Assembly: GCF_000972845.2 (NCBI RefSeq) | Contig: NC_040028.1 | Span: 21,467,582-21,531,581 of the forward strand | Direction of reading: 5' to 3' | Source: Larimichthys crocea | Taxonomy: Eukaryota > Chordata > Actinopteri > Sciaenidae | DNA: 64,000 bases | Made by a program: the position numbers and the translations under genes | Notes under the pieces: generated by a model | Database searches by the model: none | What the model saw: the letters and a program-made list of their open reading frames with translations, nothing else | Told to the model about the DNA's origin: nothing | In this document: positions 11,485 to 22,991 of the stretch, in pieces | How the letters are laid out: the number at the start of each line of letters is the position of its first letter | Position numbering within the stretch: position 1 is the first letter of the stretch

Positions 11485-12048
11485 AAATGTACCCACCGGT
11501 ATTTGTATCAAAACCAGACCCAATGACTTTATATGTGGGCAAACAAGCTGTGTTCCAGTGCTCACTCACTGGATCCTCACCCATGGATGTTGTCTGGCAC
11601 AAGGACAACATAGTCGTCTCCTCCGAAGGGAACTATGTCATGAAATGTGAAAAGAACAAATATTCCCTTCACATTAAAAGTCTTGAGGTGACTGACCAGG
11701 GAGTGTACCTGTGTAAGGCCTCCAACAGTGTTGGCACTGCTACCTTTACCACAGAGCTCAAGGTTATCAACAAGCCCAGCTTTGTTAAAACCATTGAGCC
11801 AGTGTCAGCCGCTGTTAATGACCCGCTGAGGCTGGAGTGCCAGGTGGACGAGGACACTGGTGTGACTGTCACCTGGACCAGGGATGGCAAAAAAGTCCAC
11901 CAGAGCATGGAGTGTAAACTGTCCTTTGAGGACAAGGTGGCTGTTGTTGAGATACCCAAGTCCAAACTGAAGGACTCAGGGAAATATGTTTGCACAGCCG
12001 CAAATGAGGCTGGCAGCTCATCCTGTGAGGCTGTGGTATCAGTTCAAG
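11485..12048 (+). CDS. ttn: Titin two-Ig exon
   Basis: 188 codons holding two complete Ig domains with no intron between: first MYPPVFVSK...VVWHKDN...YLCKASN, second KPSFVKTIE...VTWTRDG...YVCTAANEAG. The only double-Ig exon in the tandem region, so an ancestral intron loss or a retained ancestral arrangement. Confidence 0.9.
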
Positions 12049-12298
12049 GTAAGATCTTGAAGACGATCTTTCCGTAAGCTTTGTTGAAAACATAAATCTC
12101 TTGAAATGAGCTACTGGATTATTGCTGTTTTCAGCCAACTGCAAGCTGACGCTAACACTATGCACTGCTATCTTCTTGTTTTTCTGTTGCATTTCTTTTT
12201 CACACTTTTCTGTCTTGGTTTTTTGTTGTGGTTTTTTTTCTCTCTCTTCTGACAACATTTAAAAATCTTGGTGTTTTTGAACTAAAAACTCCTTTCAG

Positions 12299-12580
12299 AG
12301 CCCCCTTCCTTTGTCAAGAAACTGGAACCTAAGATTACATGGAAACAAGGTATAGCTGCACGCTTACAGTGCACTGTTAAAGGATCACCCGAACTTCGCA
12401 TCCACTGGTTCTGGAATGAGAGAGAGCTTAGCGATGGAGAAAAATATAAAATCTCTTTCAAGGCTGGAGTTGCCTCTCTGGAGATAATGAACCTTCTGGT
12501 CACAGACAGTGGGAGTTACACCTGTGAGGTGTCAAATAATGCCGGCAGCGAGAGCTGCAATAGCCTTATAGCTGTTAAAG
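12299..12580 (+). CDS. ttn: Titin Ig exon, super-repeat class C
   Basis: 94 codons, EPPSFVKKLEP start, IHWFWNE core, YTCEVSNNAG. First of four exons (C-D-E-F) that form an incomplete leading copy of the six-domain super-repeat. Confidence 0.9.
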
Positions 12581-12675
12581 GTTTGTCAAATCTTGCATTC
12601 ACTTTACACTCACTGCTGAAGTACGACAATCTTTGGTGTTAACCGCAAACACTTTACTTATCCTTTGACACCCAG

Positions 12676-12954
12676 AGCCACCATCCATTAGGAAAGAACT
12701 GCAGACACTAGAGGCAGTGAAGGGAGCAGCAGCTCAGCTGCAGTGCGAGATCACAGGAACAGCTCCTTTTGAAATCAGCTGGTTAAAAAATAAGAAGCCC
12801 ATCACCAGTGATCAAAGATATAAAATAATGTCCCAAGAGTCATTGTTAAGGCTGGAGATTCAGACCTTTGAAAGTGCAGATGTTGGAGATTATCAGTGTG
12901 TCATATCCAATGATGTGGGGAAAGTCATCACTAAAGCCCTAGCTAAACTTAAAG
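12676..12954 (+). CDS. ttn: Titin Ig exon, super-repeat class D
   Basis: 93 codons, EPPSIRKELQ start, the class D mark GTAPFEISW, then YQCVISNDVG. Confidence 0.9.
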
Positions 12955-13043
12955 GTTAGTAAACTGTAATAAAACTGTGTTATTGACTGAAGTGTACTCT
13001 TGTGCTTTTAAGCTCAGTTTTAACTCATAATGTGTTTTTGTAG

Positions 13044-13325
13044 AGCCACCAACTTTCGCAAAGAGGGTTGAGAGTGCTACAGCAGTGTTAGGAAATACAG
13101 TGAAACTTCAGGGAACCATTAAGGGCTCAGCTCCCATCACTGTTAAATGGATGAAAGACTCTGAAATACTGAGAGATGATGATCCAAATATCAAGAAGAC
13201 GTTTGAGAACAATGTTGCTTGCTTGTCGATAACAACAGTGGCCATCAGCCACGGCGGCAAGTATTCGTGCCAAGCTGAGAACGAGGCTGGCCAACAAAAA
13301 TGCGAAGCTACCTTAACTGTGCAAG
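13044..13325 (+). CDS. ttn: Titin Ig exon, super-repeat class E
   Basis: 94 codons, EPPTFAKRVES start, KTFENNVACL and HGGKYSCQAENEAG marks of class E. The B-strand Cys is replaced by Gly (VKLQGTIKG), so the canonical Ig core pair is incomplete. Confidence 0.9.
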
Positions 13326-13414
13326 GTCAGATGACATCTTTGATGCAGAGATACTTAAGTTCTTGTGTCTGACCTCTTATATCCTAATAACTAATGAATC
13401 TGTCTGTATCCCAG

Positions 13415-13693
13415 AACCTGCCAGAGTCGTAGAACCTGCAGAGTCCATTAGTGTGACTGCAGGAGATTCAGCTACACTGGAGTGCACAATCTCTGGAACC
13501 CCAGACCTTAAAGTGAAGTGGTTTAAAGACGGAAAAGAGATGATCAGTGGCCGTAAATATAAGATGACTCTAAAGGACAATGTTGCCACCATGAAGATTC
13601 TTACGGCAGAAAGAGGAGACACTTCAGATTACAAGATGGAGGTGTCGAATAAAGTTGGGAAAGACCAGTGCACATGCTCAGTGACCGTCTTAG
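13415..13693 (+). CDS. ttn: Titin Ig exon, super-repeat class F
   Basis: 93 codons, EPARVVEPAES start (EPA in place of EPP), LKVKWFKDGKE core. The F-strand Cys is replaced by Met (YKMEVSN), a loss shared in kind by the other class F domains. Confidence 0.9.
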
Positions 13694-13996
13694 GTTGGCT
13701 CTTTGTTTCTGCTTCTTCAACATTTGATAATCATCATGTTTCTATAAATGATGAAAATATAACAAGTCTTAGTTACTAACAACTTCTTACTTCCAAAATC
13801 TATAGTTGTTCATCAAGCAAACAAACTTTGACACACTGTATTCTCACGTTTCTGGACTTACATTTAGTTAAAGTCTCATAACTGAAACGTTGCAGTAGTC
13901 TTAATTGTAGCTAAAGACTTTTGGTGAGTGGGTGATTCATTTAAAAATCAGTTGAAACTGTGTTAATACATTAGATGTTTTTTCTTCAACAACCAG

Positions 13997-14284
13997 ATCG
14001 GATAATGCCTCCAACTTTCACGAAGTCCCTGAAAAGAGTTGATGGTAACATTGCTAATGACGTCACCATGGATTGTAAAGTGTCTGGGTCCCAACCCATG
14101 ACGATAGCTTGGTTCAAAGACGATCAGGAGATCACGTCTGGATCCAAATTCCAGCCTGAATTCAAAGACAGCTCTGCTACACTGCAAATTATCCGTCTGG
14201 AAAAGGCCGACTCTGGAGTTTACAAATGCAGAGCCACCAATTCAGCGGGCTTTAAAGAAACCAGTGGCACACTCTATGTCAAAG
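13997..14284 (+). CDS. ttn: Titin Ig exon, super-repeat class A
   Basis: 96 codons; begins DRIMPPTFTKSLK. The three extra N-terminal residues compared with the other classes define class A. Core IAWFKDD, YKCRATNSAG. Confidence 0.9.
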
Positions 14285-14389
14285 GTTATAAATGCTTGGC
14301 TGATTTTGTGCTTCTGTTTATTGTGTACAGTCCTTGAATAATTTGATGATAACATGATATGCAAACCTTTTTTTGTTTATGGCCTCCAG

Positions 14390-14668
14390 AGCCCCCAGTG
14401 TTCACAGTGAAACCAGACAACCAGGATGTTATACCAGGAACCACTGTTTCATTCAAAGCAACCTTCACTGGAACAGCTCCTTTAGCTGTTAAGTGGTTCA
14501 GAGAGGACAAAGAGATTATAACTGGAGGCTCATATTTCATAAAGAAAGATGCCTCTTCAAGCTCTTTGGAGCTTAACTCTGTGAAACCAACTGACTCCTC
14601 TAAATACACATGCCAAGTATCCAATGATGCTGGGAAGGTGGATTGCACCGTGGTTCTCTTTGTGAAAG
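14390..14668 (+). CDS. ttn: Titin Ig exon, super-repeat class B
   Basis: 93 codons, EPPVFTVKPDN start, AVKWFRED core, YTCQVSNDAG. B-strand Cys replaced (VSFKATFTG), as in all class B domains here. Confidence 0.9.
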
Positions 14669-14782
14669 GTGCCTGTCTTCAGTATCGTGTGCCGGCTGCA
14701 TGAAAATGTTGACATCAGTATCTCTCTTGATACTAACATCATGTCTTTTGTGAATGTAACGAATGTTAACCTCTTCTCTCAG

Positions 14783-15064
14783 AACCTCCTGCATTTGTGA
14801 GGAAGCTTGAAGCGACCAAGCTTGTCACCAGCGGCCACTCCGCCAGGCTGGAGTGCAAAGTAAAGGGCAGTCCTGTCATCAGCTTTAAGTGGTTCAAGGA
14901 TGAGATGGAGATCAGCTCCAGTCCTAAATACACAATGATCGTGACTGACTTAGTGCCCTCTCTGGAAATAGTCACCTGTACAGTAGAGGATAGTGGAGAT
15001 TATGTCTGTGTGGCATCCAGTGAGGCTGGTAGTGACCGCTGCAGCAGTACAGTTACAATCAAAG
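14783..15064 (+). CDS. ttn: Titin Ig exon, super-repeat class C
   Basis: 94 codons, EPPAFVRKLEATK start, RLECKVKGSP, FKWFKDE core, YVCVASSEAG. Confidence 0.9.
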
Positions 15065-15347
15065 GTTGGTTTAGTTTTTTGGGATTTATTTTACTGACAT
15101 TTTAGTTAATGAAGACTCAATGTGTAACTGAAGTCAAATGACAAATCATCAGCATTATTCTGTCAAGATACCGCGCCCCTTGGTGGATGAGTTGAGAACA
15201 CCTGGTGGCTAAAATAAAATGTCTTGCCTGTTGTTAGAACTGAAGTCGTTCAGAAAAAGCATTTTCAACTTCACAATAAATCTTATACATATGTCATACT
15301 TGTGCAGTCTAGTGTAATGCGCTGACATGTCCGTTGTTTTCTTCTAG

Positions 15348-15626
15348 AGCCACCATTGTTTGTGCGTAGCTTGGAGTCCAAAGATGTGGTCAAAGGTTCT
15401 GAGATGATGTTGGAGGGCCAAGTCTCTGGTTCTGGCCCTTTCACTGTGTCTCTATATAAAAACACAAAGCTAATTAGGAATGACAAGAGACACAGAATCA
15501 CGGTGAAAGACGACCTCATAGCCCTGCAGGTGCTGGCAGTAGAGGCAGGAGATGTCGGTTTGTACCAGTGTACTGTTGAAAATGAAGTGGGGATGGCCTC
15601 CTGTGATTGTCAAGTAACGCTAAAAG
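15348..15626 (+). CDS. ttn: Titin Ig exon, super-repeat class D, degenerate core
   Basis: 93 codons, EPPLFVRSLESKDVVKG start, YQCTVENEVG end. The core Trp is Leu (FTVSLYKNTK) and the B-strand Cys is Gly (MMLEGQVSG), so two hallmark core residues are gone while the frame and splice sites are intact. Confidence 0.88.
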
Positions 15627-16280
15627 GTTTGTTTAGATGCTATGGACGTATATTTAAATGTACTTTTCGGCTGCTACATTTTAAATCTGCTCTATATGTA
15701 AATTTGGATAGCCTCGCAGAGTTAGCAAAAAGTTCCCTCTTTGCTCATTCTGATCTTGCAACACTCAGTGGGCATTTGCTTAAGGCTTTATTTCTAGTGG
15801 GCTTACAGATATAGCACCATTAAGTCAAGTCAGTTTTTATATAGCCCAAAATGACCTCTTCTGGGATTGACAGACTTTCAATATATATTTTATATATAGG
15901 GTAGAAACCCTACTCTTACCCTTCCTACACCTGATTGGATAAATTTTGTGTCTGCTTCGATTTCTCTGAAACTCCAGTAAAGTAAATCAGTTCTTGATCA
16001 TTTTAAAGACATAAATACATCTGCTGATCCAGATTCAATTTTATATACTGACAACTACACAGTATCCAAAGTTTAAATTGGATGATTGGATGAAGAGTTT
16101 GGAGATGCACCCTTTCTCCATCTGAACACTCCAAAACTTGTCATGGTCAGCTGATCTTTAGTGAATGGTTTCCGAACATAAATGTTGTAGAACAGACTGA
16201 GCTTGTGGGATGAAGTCTGACTTAGCGAGGCTAATATTTAGTAGATACAAATAATATTTATATGAAACTTTTCCTTGTAG
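15627..16280 (+). other. Intron, 654 bp
   Basis: Around 15820-15880 there is a short stretch resembling the common fish repeat motif AAGTCA...TTTATATAGCCC; otherwise nothing recognised. Confidence 0.35.
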
Positions 16281-16559
16281 AACCGCCATCATTTGTGCGA
16301 AAGCTGGAGAACCTCAGTTCCCTGGTGGGCAGCGAGGTTTCTCTGCAGTGCATTGTGAAAGGCTCAGAGCCTATGACTGTGTCCTGGATGAAAGACAACC
16401 ACGAGCTCAAAGAGGCTGAGCATATTCAGATCACATATGAGAACAGCACTGCTCTGCTGCACATCACCAATTTGCAGAGCAAGCATGGCGGAAAATACTC
16501 TTGCCAAGCACAGAATCAGGCTGGGAGCCAAACGTGCTCTGCTGTGTTGACAGTCAAAG
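16281..16559 (+). CDS. ttn: Titin Ig exon, super-repeat class E
   Basis: 93 codons, EPPSFVRKLENLSSLVG start, TVSWMKDN core, HGGKYSCQAQNQAG; both canonical Cys present. Confidence 0.9.
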
Positions 16560-16859
16560 GTTGGTTAAGATACTTGAGTACTGGTACTTGAAACTGAACT
16601 TTGTAATTTTGCATCCTTCCAATGGTGCATTTGGAGAATCCTTATCAGATTGTGAAGTCACTCATTTATAGATTTATTGGCAAGAACCTTCCCAGTGGTA
16701 AACATAGTTCCAGAGTTTACAAGTTAATGAATTGTGAAATACAATGACCTCACAAGTTGATGAGGACTAAATGTCCATTAGTGACTTTAGTTCTTGGTCT
16801 GTATTTTTTAGTCTATCAGGTTCGAGATTCTTTACTGACTGTTTTGTTTGACATCTCAG

Positions 16860-17138
16860 AGCCGGCCAAGGTCACAGAGGAAGCCAAGTCTATAAGTGTG
16901 ACTCAGGGGGATCCAGCCATGCTGGAGGCCAGGTTCTCAGGCACAAAACCACTGAAAGTCAAATGGCTAAAGGCTGGCAAGGAGCTGACCTCAGGTCCAA
17001 GATATAAAGTACATGGCACAGACATCAGCTCTGTGCTCAAGATTATTAAAACTGACAAAAGTGACGGTGGTGAATACACCTTTGAGGTTTCAAATGATGT
17101 TGGCCAAAGTTCTTGCGAGGCCACACTCACCATTCTTG
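16860..17138 (+). CDS. ttn: Titin Ig exon, super-repeat class F
   Basis: 93 codons, [11 protein letters not shown] start, [11 protein letters not shown] core. Both canonical Cys are missing (AMLEARFSG and [10 protein letters not shown]). Confidence 0.9.
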
Positions 17139-17237
17139 GTCAGTTCAAATGAGTATCTTAGTTAATATTAGTTTCTTTTAAATTACATCTTACTTTGAAC
17201 ATTGCCTCTCACTTATTTTTTCTTCTATCTGTGTTAG

Positions 17238-17525
17238 ATCAAATAATTCCACCGTCTTTTACAAGAAAACTGAAGAAGACGGAAGGTATCAAAGGATCAT
17301 TTGCTCATCTGGAGTGTCTTGTATCTGGCTCCCTGCCGATAACCATTCAATGGTACAAAGATGAGAAAGAAATCCAGACTGATGAAAAACACAAATGCAC
17401 ATTCTTTGAGAATGTTGCTTTTCTGGAAATCTCTAATCTTGACAGTAAAGACAGTGGCAGCTATACTTGCATCGCTAAGAACAAAGCAGGAACGGTCCAG
17501 TGCTCTGGGATCTTGTTTGTCAAAG
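17238..17525 (+). CDS. ttn: Titin Ig exon, super-repeat class A
   Basis: 96 codons, [14 protein letters not shown] start, IQWYKDE core, [10 protein letters not shown]. Confidence 0.9.
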
Positions 17526-17620
17526 GTTTGAACACAATTATTTTTCAGTAGGTTGATGTCTGTGGATGAAAGTATAGCAACTGCAGCTTTCCTAAGCATT
17601 CATTTGTTTTTCTTTTCCAG

Positions 17621-17899
17621 AACCACCATGCATTCTTGAAAAGCCTGAATCCATGAATGTTTTGCCTGGCTCAAAGGTCCAGTTTAATGTACTGGTTGCT
17701 GGCACACCGCCGCTAACCACCAAATGGTTTAAAAACAAGAAAGAAATTTTATCCAGTGCCGACTGCTCTGTGATCAAAGACAACACTTCAAGCTCGCTGG
17801 AGCTCTTCTTTGCAAAAACTTCAGATTCTGGAGAGTATGTCTGTGAAATACAGAATGATGTTGGCTCCACTTCATGCCAGGCAACACTTTTTGTCAAAG
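17621..17899 (+). CDS. ttn: Titin Ig exon, super-repeat class B
   Basis: 93 codons, EPPCILEKPES start, TTKWFKNKKE core, YVCEIQNDVG. B-strand Cys is Val (VQFNVLVAG); an extra Cys sits in ADCSVIKD. Confidence 0.9.
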
Positions 17900-18235
17900 G
17901 TTGTCATTCTTTATGTGAAGCTGAGTTGATAAATATGTCTCTGTCCATCTGTTCTTATGGATATATTGGAATTTAAAATTGGACAAAAGAAGCAAATAAT
18001 TCAACAAAAGATGAAATGTTGCCATTGTTACATAATCAATAGGCTAAAACAACTGATGGCAATACACTGCTTTAGTTAAAATCATTGACTAAGCAGGATT
18101 TAGATGGCAACAGACATATTGTCAACTTAGATATCAAATTTATAGATATATTTTGGATATATATTTATAGATATTTATAGCTTACCCTTGCCACCTCTCT
18201 GATAGTTAAATCTAATGTTTTACTTTGTTTCTTAG
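17900..18235 (+). other. Intron, 336 bp
   Basis: AT-rich, with a TATAGATAT-type run near 18140-18180; no other feature seen. Confidence 0.5.
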
Positions 18236-18517
18236 AACCTCCTAAGTTCACACGGACCCCAGCACGTCTGTCCGTGGTCCGTCCCGGTCAGAGTAAAGTG
18301 TTTGAGTGCCAGGTGACTGGCACACCTGAGATAGACATCTACTGGTTCAGGGAAGGCTCCGAGATCAGCCCGAGCGATCGGTACAAAATGACTTTTATTA
18401 ACTCTGTGGCCACTCTGGAAGTCTGTGGGGCTGATATCAAAGACGGTGGGCTTTACTACTGTGAGGCTCGCAATGAGGCTGGCAGCGAGAGCTGCAGCAT
18501 GGAGCTCAAGGTCAAAG
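18236..18517 (+). CDS. ttn: Titin Ig exon, super-repeat class C
   Basis: 94 codons, EPPKFTRTPARL start, IYWFREGSE core, YYCEARNEAGSESC. Confidence 0.9.
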
Positions 18518-18639
18518 GTTAGTTGTATCAGTATCAGACTTGATGTGTGTTGAAGTTTTAAGAATACCAAATTAGAGGCCACCTTTGTGTTAAACCCTTG
18601 AGAAAAAGGTAGTTGACAGTTTGTTTTCTCTTGTCTTAG

Positions 18640-18918
18640 AACCACCATCATTTATTAGAGAGCTGGCTCCATCTGATGTTGTCAAGGGCTCCAGTGCCTG
18701 TTTTGACTGCCACATTGCTGGTACTGGTCCATTTGAGATTACATGGCACAAAGATGCAAAAGAGATCAAACCCAGTGCTAAACATGGCTTTTCACAGACG
18801 AATGGCACTGTGGGTCTAGAGGTACATAAATGTGACACTGTAGATGTTGGTGAATACCAGTGTACTGTTGCTAACGAGGTGGGAAGCTGTGCTTGTAAGA
18901 CAACGCTAAACCTCAAAG
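18640..18918 (+). CDS. ttn: Titin Ig exon, super-repeat class D
   Basis: 93 codons, EPPSFIRELAPSDVVKG start, GPFEITWHKDAKE core, YQCTVANEVG. Confidence 0.9.
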
Positions 18919-19010
18919 GTTGGTTTAACCAGAATTACCAATCCACATTTTTATCTTAAGTAGTAATAACTGACTGTTTAATTTAACATTTCATTGGTTT
19001 TCTCAAATAG

Positions 19011-19289
19011 AACCACCAACATTTACCAAGAAGATTGAGAACACTGACACGGTGTTGGGTAAAATGGCAGAGTTTCGGTGTATTGTGCAAGGTTCTCCCA
19101 CTCTCTCTGTACAATGGCAAAAAGATGAGCACTGGATTTTGGAAGATCCAAAGATTGAGAGAACATTTGAGAACAATGTGGCCACTCTTAGGATTCGTGC
19201 CTGTGAGGCCACACACAATGGGAAATACACCTGCCAGGTGGTTAACGAAGCAGGGCAAGATAAGTGTTTTGCCACTCTCACAGTGCAAG
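19011..19289 (+). CDS. ttn: Titin Ig exon, super-repeat class E
   Basis: 93 codons, EPPTFTKKIENTDTVLG start, VQWQKDE core, RTFENNVATL and NGKYTCQVVNEAG. Confidence 0.9.
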
Positions 19290-19377
19290 GTATACCTCTG
19301 CTTTACTAATCATGGCTTTTCATGGACCTAACTTGATTAGAAAGTTCATGTATTATTGATTTTGTTTTGCATTGTAG

Positions 19378-19656
19378 AGCCTCCTAAGATCACAGAGAAA
19401 CCAGAGATGATAAAGGTTACAGTTGGAGATCCAGTAAGTCTGGACTGTAAGGTAACAGGCTCCCCTGAGCTCAAAGTGAAATGGATAAAAGATGGCAAGG
19501 AGCTTCAGTCCATCAGGCAGCACAAGCTGATGTTTGAGAACAGCATCAGCAGCCTAAAGATTCAATCTGCTCAGAAAGCAGATGAAGGAGAGTACATCTT
19601 CGAAGTGGCAAACCACATCAGTAGCTGTACCTGCAAAGTCAAAGTTATCGTACTAG
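19378..19656 (+). CDS. ttn: Titin Ig exon, super-repeat class F
   Basis: 93 codons, EPPKITEKPEM start, LKVKWIKDGKE core. F-strand Cys is Phe (YIFEVANH) while the B-strand Cys is kept (SLDCKVTG). Confidence 0.9.
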
Positions 19657-19745
19657 GTTGGTGTGAAAAACATCCTGTGGTTCTATGGATAGTAGCATAG
19701 TGTCGAACAAAGTCTAATACCTTTTTATTGTTCTTTTGGTAACAG

Positions 19746-20033
19746 AGCAAGTCATTCCCCCAAGCTTCATCAAACCTGTGGTAGACATGCAAGAGATATT
19801 GGGCTCCTTTGTTCATATATGTTGCAAAATATCTGGTTCCCTCCCCATCTCTGTGGAATGGCAGAAAGACGGAGCCAAAATCTCTAGCGGTGTAAAACAC
19901 AAACTCATTCAGCAGGACAATTCTGTGTCCATCGAAATTGAACAGCTAGAGAGATCTGACGCAGGATCCTACTCTTGCAAACTGTCCAACGCAGCAGGAA
20001 GTTGTGAATGCAGTGGATCCCTCATGGTTAAAG
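19746..20033 (+). CDS. ttn: Titin Ig exon, super-repeat class A
   Basis: 96 codons, EQVIPPSFIKPV start, VEWQKDG core, YSCKLSNAAG. Confidence 0.9.
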
Positions 20034-20122
20034 GTTAGACAGTGTTCTTCAACATGATTAGTCATCTAATCCTGAACCAAAGGTGAGTACCTCTTTAACC
20101 TGGTCCATCTTGCTCTCTTCAG

Positions 20123-20401
20123 AACCTCCCAGCTTTGTGACATTGCCTGAATCCCAGGCAGCTCTACCCAATTCCACTGTACGTTTCAAAGGAACATTTA
20201 AGGGGACCCCTCCCTTCATGGTCAAATGGTTCAAGGACGACACTGAGCTCATGACTGGGCCCACTTGTTTCACTGGGCTGGATGGAATGTCTTGCTTCTT
20301 AGAGCTCTATTCAGTGGGTGTCGCCCAGAGTGGAGTTTACTCTTGCCAAGTCAGCAACGATGCTGGCTCTGTACGCTGTAGTGCAGACTTGACGGTCAAA
20401 G
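20123..20401 (+). CDS. ttn: Titin Ig exon, super-repeat class B
   Basis: 93 codons, EPPSFVTLPES start, MVKWFKDDTE core, YSCQVSNDAG. B-strand Cys is Gly (VRFKGTFKG). Confidence 0.9.
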
Positions 20402-20735
20402 GTTGGACTTCCATCTTTTAAATCAACTCTTGCGTGGCTGTGTCCATCTCACTTTTGCATCGCTGGATTCTCTGTCACATTTTACCAGCTTCGCAGCACT
20501 TTCATCGTCATTATTTGAAGTCTGTCCACTACTGCAGTTTCTCATCAAGAACTCTGTGTCACCTTGTCTTGCATCTGCATTTTCCATATCCATCCTGCGT
20601 CTGCTGCTAACCCATCATTGTCGGCTAATCTTATCAGCTTTTCTCATGTGCTCATCTGCTGTCCGTCATAAGCATCTGTCTGAAATGTCCCTACATGCTT
20701 TCAGCAGCTAACATGTCTGTATTTTGGCTTTCCAG
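20402..20735 (+). other. Intron, 334 bp
   Basis: Pyrimidine-rich on the + strand; nothing recognised. Confidence 0.45.
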
Positions 20736-21017
20736 AACCACCTGAATTTGTGCTGAAACTCCCTGCCACAAAGTTTGTGAAGCAGGGTGAGTCACTCCGA
20801 CTGGAGTGCAAAGTCAGTGGCACCGCCCCTCTGAAAGTGACCTGGTACAAACATGACACCAAGGTCACGGATGGGGGCAACTACAGGACATCATTTGCTG
20901 ACTCAGTAGCAGTTCTGGAACTGCTCTCCGCCAGCTTTGATGATGATGGAGTTTACACCTGTGAAGCTCAGAATGATGCTGGCAGTGTCAGCTGCAGCAC
21001 CACACTTACTGTTAAAG
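20736..21017 (+). CDS. ttn: Titin Ig exon, super-repeat class C
   Basis: 94 codons, EPPEFVLKLPATKFVKQG start, RLECKVSGTAP, VTWYKHD core, YTCEAQNDAG. Confidence 0.9.
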
Positions 21018-21104
21018 GTCAGCCTCTCACTGACTTCCTAATCATCATTTTATTGACTTTGTGATGCACTGATTGTTCAGTGTGGTGTTGAGGTTTTGTT
21101 GTGT

Positions 21105-22151
21105 TGCTTAAAGCTGGAATACGTAACATTACATAGCCGTCCCGTATGGCGAGAATTGTCAAACGCTCAAGCATTTTACCATGGATCGAGACTCTTTCCT
21201 TTTTTCGCTTTCGAGTTGCGATGTTGATCAGCTTGTTGGATTGCCCCTTTTTGGGGTGCAATGCAAATGAAAACATGCTGGATACACAATCATCCACAAC
21301 ACCTCAACCATTTTACCTGTACTACAGTTTTCCAACAAATTTACACAACTCAGTCGTCTTAGATGTACTTCCAACATATTCCAAGTCCAACTATTTTCGC
21401 TGTAGTTTCATGATCGTTCCACAGCAACTTTACCATACCCAGCTGTAGCTTCAGTACACTTTCACAAATCCATCTGGACTGACCCCAACATCCAACATCC
21501 TTTCCCAAAATTTAAAAATGTTTAGATTTTTTTTAAATACTAAATTCCACAAATCTCCAAAGTTCCATCAAACATTCACAAGTCCGCCATCTGGACTGTA
21601 GTTTCAACATCTAATAAATTGCCATCTTAGTTGAAGTTCTGACCAATTCCACATCAATGCTACAATTTTAGCTGTAGTTTTACAACTGTAGCTGTTTACA
21701 ACTCAGAGGCCTTTACTGTTCTTCCAACAACCTTCACCAACAACTCTGCCATCTTAGCTGTAGTTCCAATAAATTCTTTCATCATTTTGACTTACACATT
21801 TGCCATCTTAGATGTATCCATCGTGTTAGCTTAATCAAAAACTCATATATCCTTCATCTGGAACCTCATTTTAGCTGTAGTTCCACCAACCTCAGCAAAT
21901 CAAACTTTTTTAGCTAAATTTTCCATACTTAATATGCTGTCTTAGTTGTAGTTCAAATAATCCAATCGTGGTTATCGTCTCGACTCTTCCGTCTTGACTT
22001 TGGGTCCAATATCCTACCTTCCAGAAAAATCCCACCACCTTAGCTGCCATTCCAACAAACTACCCTAACAACTCAACCATCTCAGTTGTGGGCTTTTTGC
22101 CACTGTAGAGCGTGACATCTCGTGAAATGTTACGGGTTTCAGCTTTCAGCA
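21105..22151. mobile_element. TIR-bounded non-autonomous element with internal degenerate minisatellite
   Basis: The left end (from 21105) and the reverse complement of the right end (to 22151) match in about 23 of the first 27 bases, sharing AAAGCTG and CGTAACATT at the same offsets. The interior has no transposase frame. It is dominated by imperfect repeats of a CCATCTTAGCTGTAGTTCCA core. The whole fills an intron of 1,194 bp that is otherwise unremarkable. Superfamily not determined. Confidence 0.6.
21290..22100. repeat. Degenerate intronic minisatellite
   Basis: Recurrent, diverged copies of ...CATCTTAGCTGTAGTTCCAAC... (for example near 21670, 21745 and 21870), spacing irregular at roughly 50-120 bp, interspersed with AACTC and TTCACAA words. 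Confidence 0.55.
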
Positions 22152-22211
22152 TTTCGTTATAGATTATTTGCCGGTGTGTGCCTCTGTAACAGTTTCCTGA
22201 TCTTTTTGTAG

Positions 22212-22490
22212 ACCCTCCATCCTTTGTCAAAGTACCTCAGCCCATTGAAGGGTTGAAGGGTAAGGACGTGAGTCTGTACTGCGAGATGAGCGGTACAGCT
22301 CCGTTCCAGATCACCTGGTTCAAAGACAGGAAACCTCTGATGGAGAGCAGGAAGTATAAGATGGTGAGCGAGGGCAGCTCAGCTACGCTGCATGTCATTG
22401 GGATAGAGCCCTTGGATGCTGGTGAATACGAGTGCAAAGTGTCAAACAGTGTAGGAAGTTCCACCTGCCAGACATCGGTTAAACTCAGAG
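22212..22490 (+). CDS. ttn: Titin Ig exon, super-repeat class D
   Basis: 93 codons, DPPSFVKVPQP start, APFQITWFKDRKP core, YECKVSNSVG. Confidence 0.9.
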
Positions 22491-22600
22491 GTCAGTAGAA
22501 ATTGCGTTGGTCTCAAATGAAAATCATAAGTATCAGATTTTCAAATGACTTTGTCACCCTGCTGACTTTGCCTTTTGCGCTGTTTTTCTCCTCTCTTCAG

Positions 22601-22882
22601 AGCCACCGTCGTTTGTGAAGAAACTGTCAAACATGACAGTGATACTGGGAGAGGAGGTGACCCTTGTGGCCACTGTTAAAGGCTCTGAACCCATTACTGT
22701 GTCCTGGGTTCAAGACAAGGATCACATTCTCAGGGACGGTGACAACAGGAAAATCACCTTTGAGAACAACCATGTGGCTCTTAAAGTCTTTAAGGCCGAT
22801 GCAACTACTGCAGGCAAATACACCTGCCAACTCAGAAACGATGCTGGGAGTGTGGAGTGTTTCGCTAACTTGACTGTTCTAG
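22601..22882 (+). CDS. ttn: Titin Ig exon, super-repeat class E
   Basis: 94 codons, EPPSFVKKLSN start, TVSWVQDKD core, ITFENNHVAL, AGKYTCQLRNDAG. B-strand Cys is Ala (TLVATVKG). Confidence 0.9.
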
Positions 22883-22991
22883 GTTTGTAACCATATAATT
22901 CTCTCTTTCTCATGCAGTTTTTTTTCTTCCCTCCCCCCACCCCCTGCAGGTTTGATTAAAAACATTTCTCCTCCTTCTCTGTTGATTCCAG

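Noticed and set aside
20403..20711. 102-codon + frame after a class B Ig exon
   Set aside because: Intronic, Ser/Leu-rich from pyrimidine-rich sequence, no Ig features.
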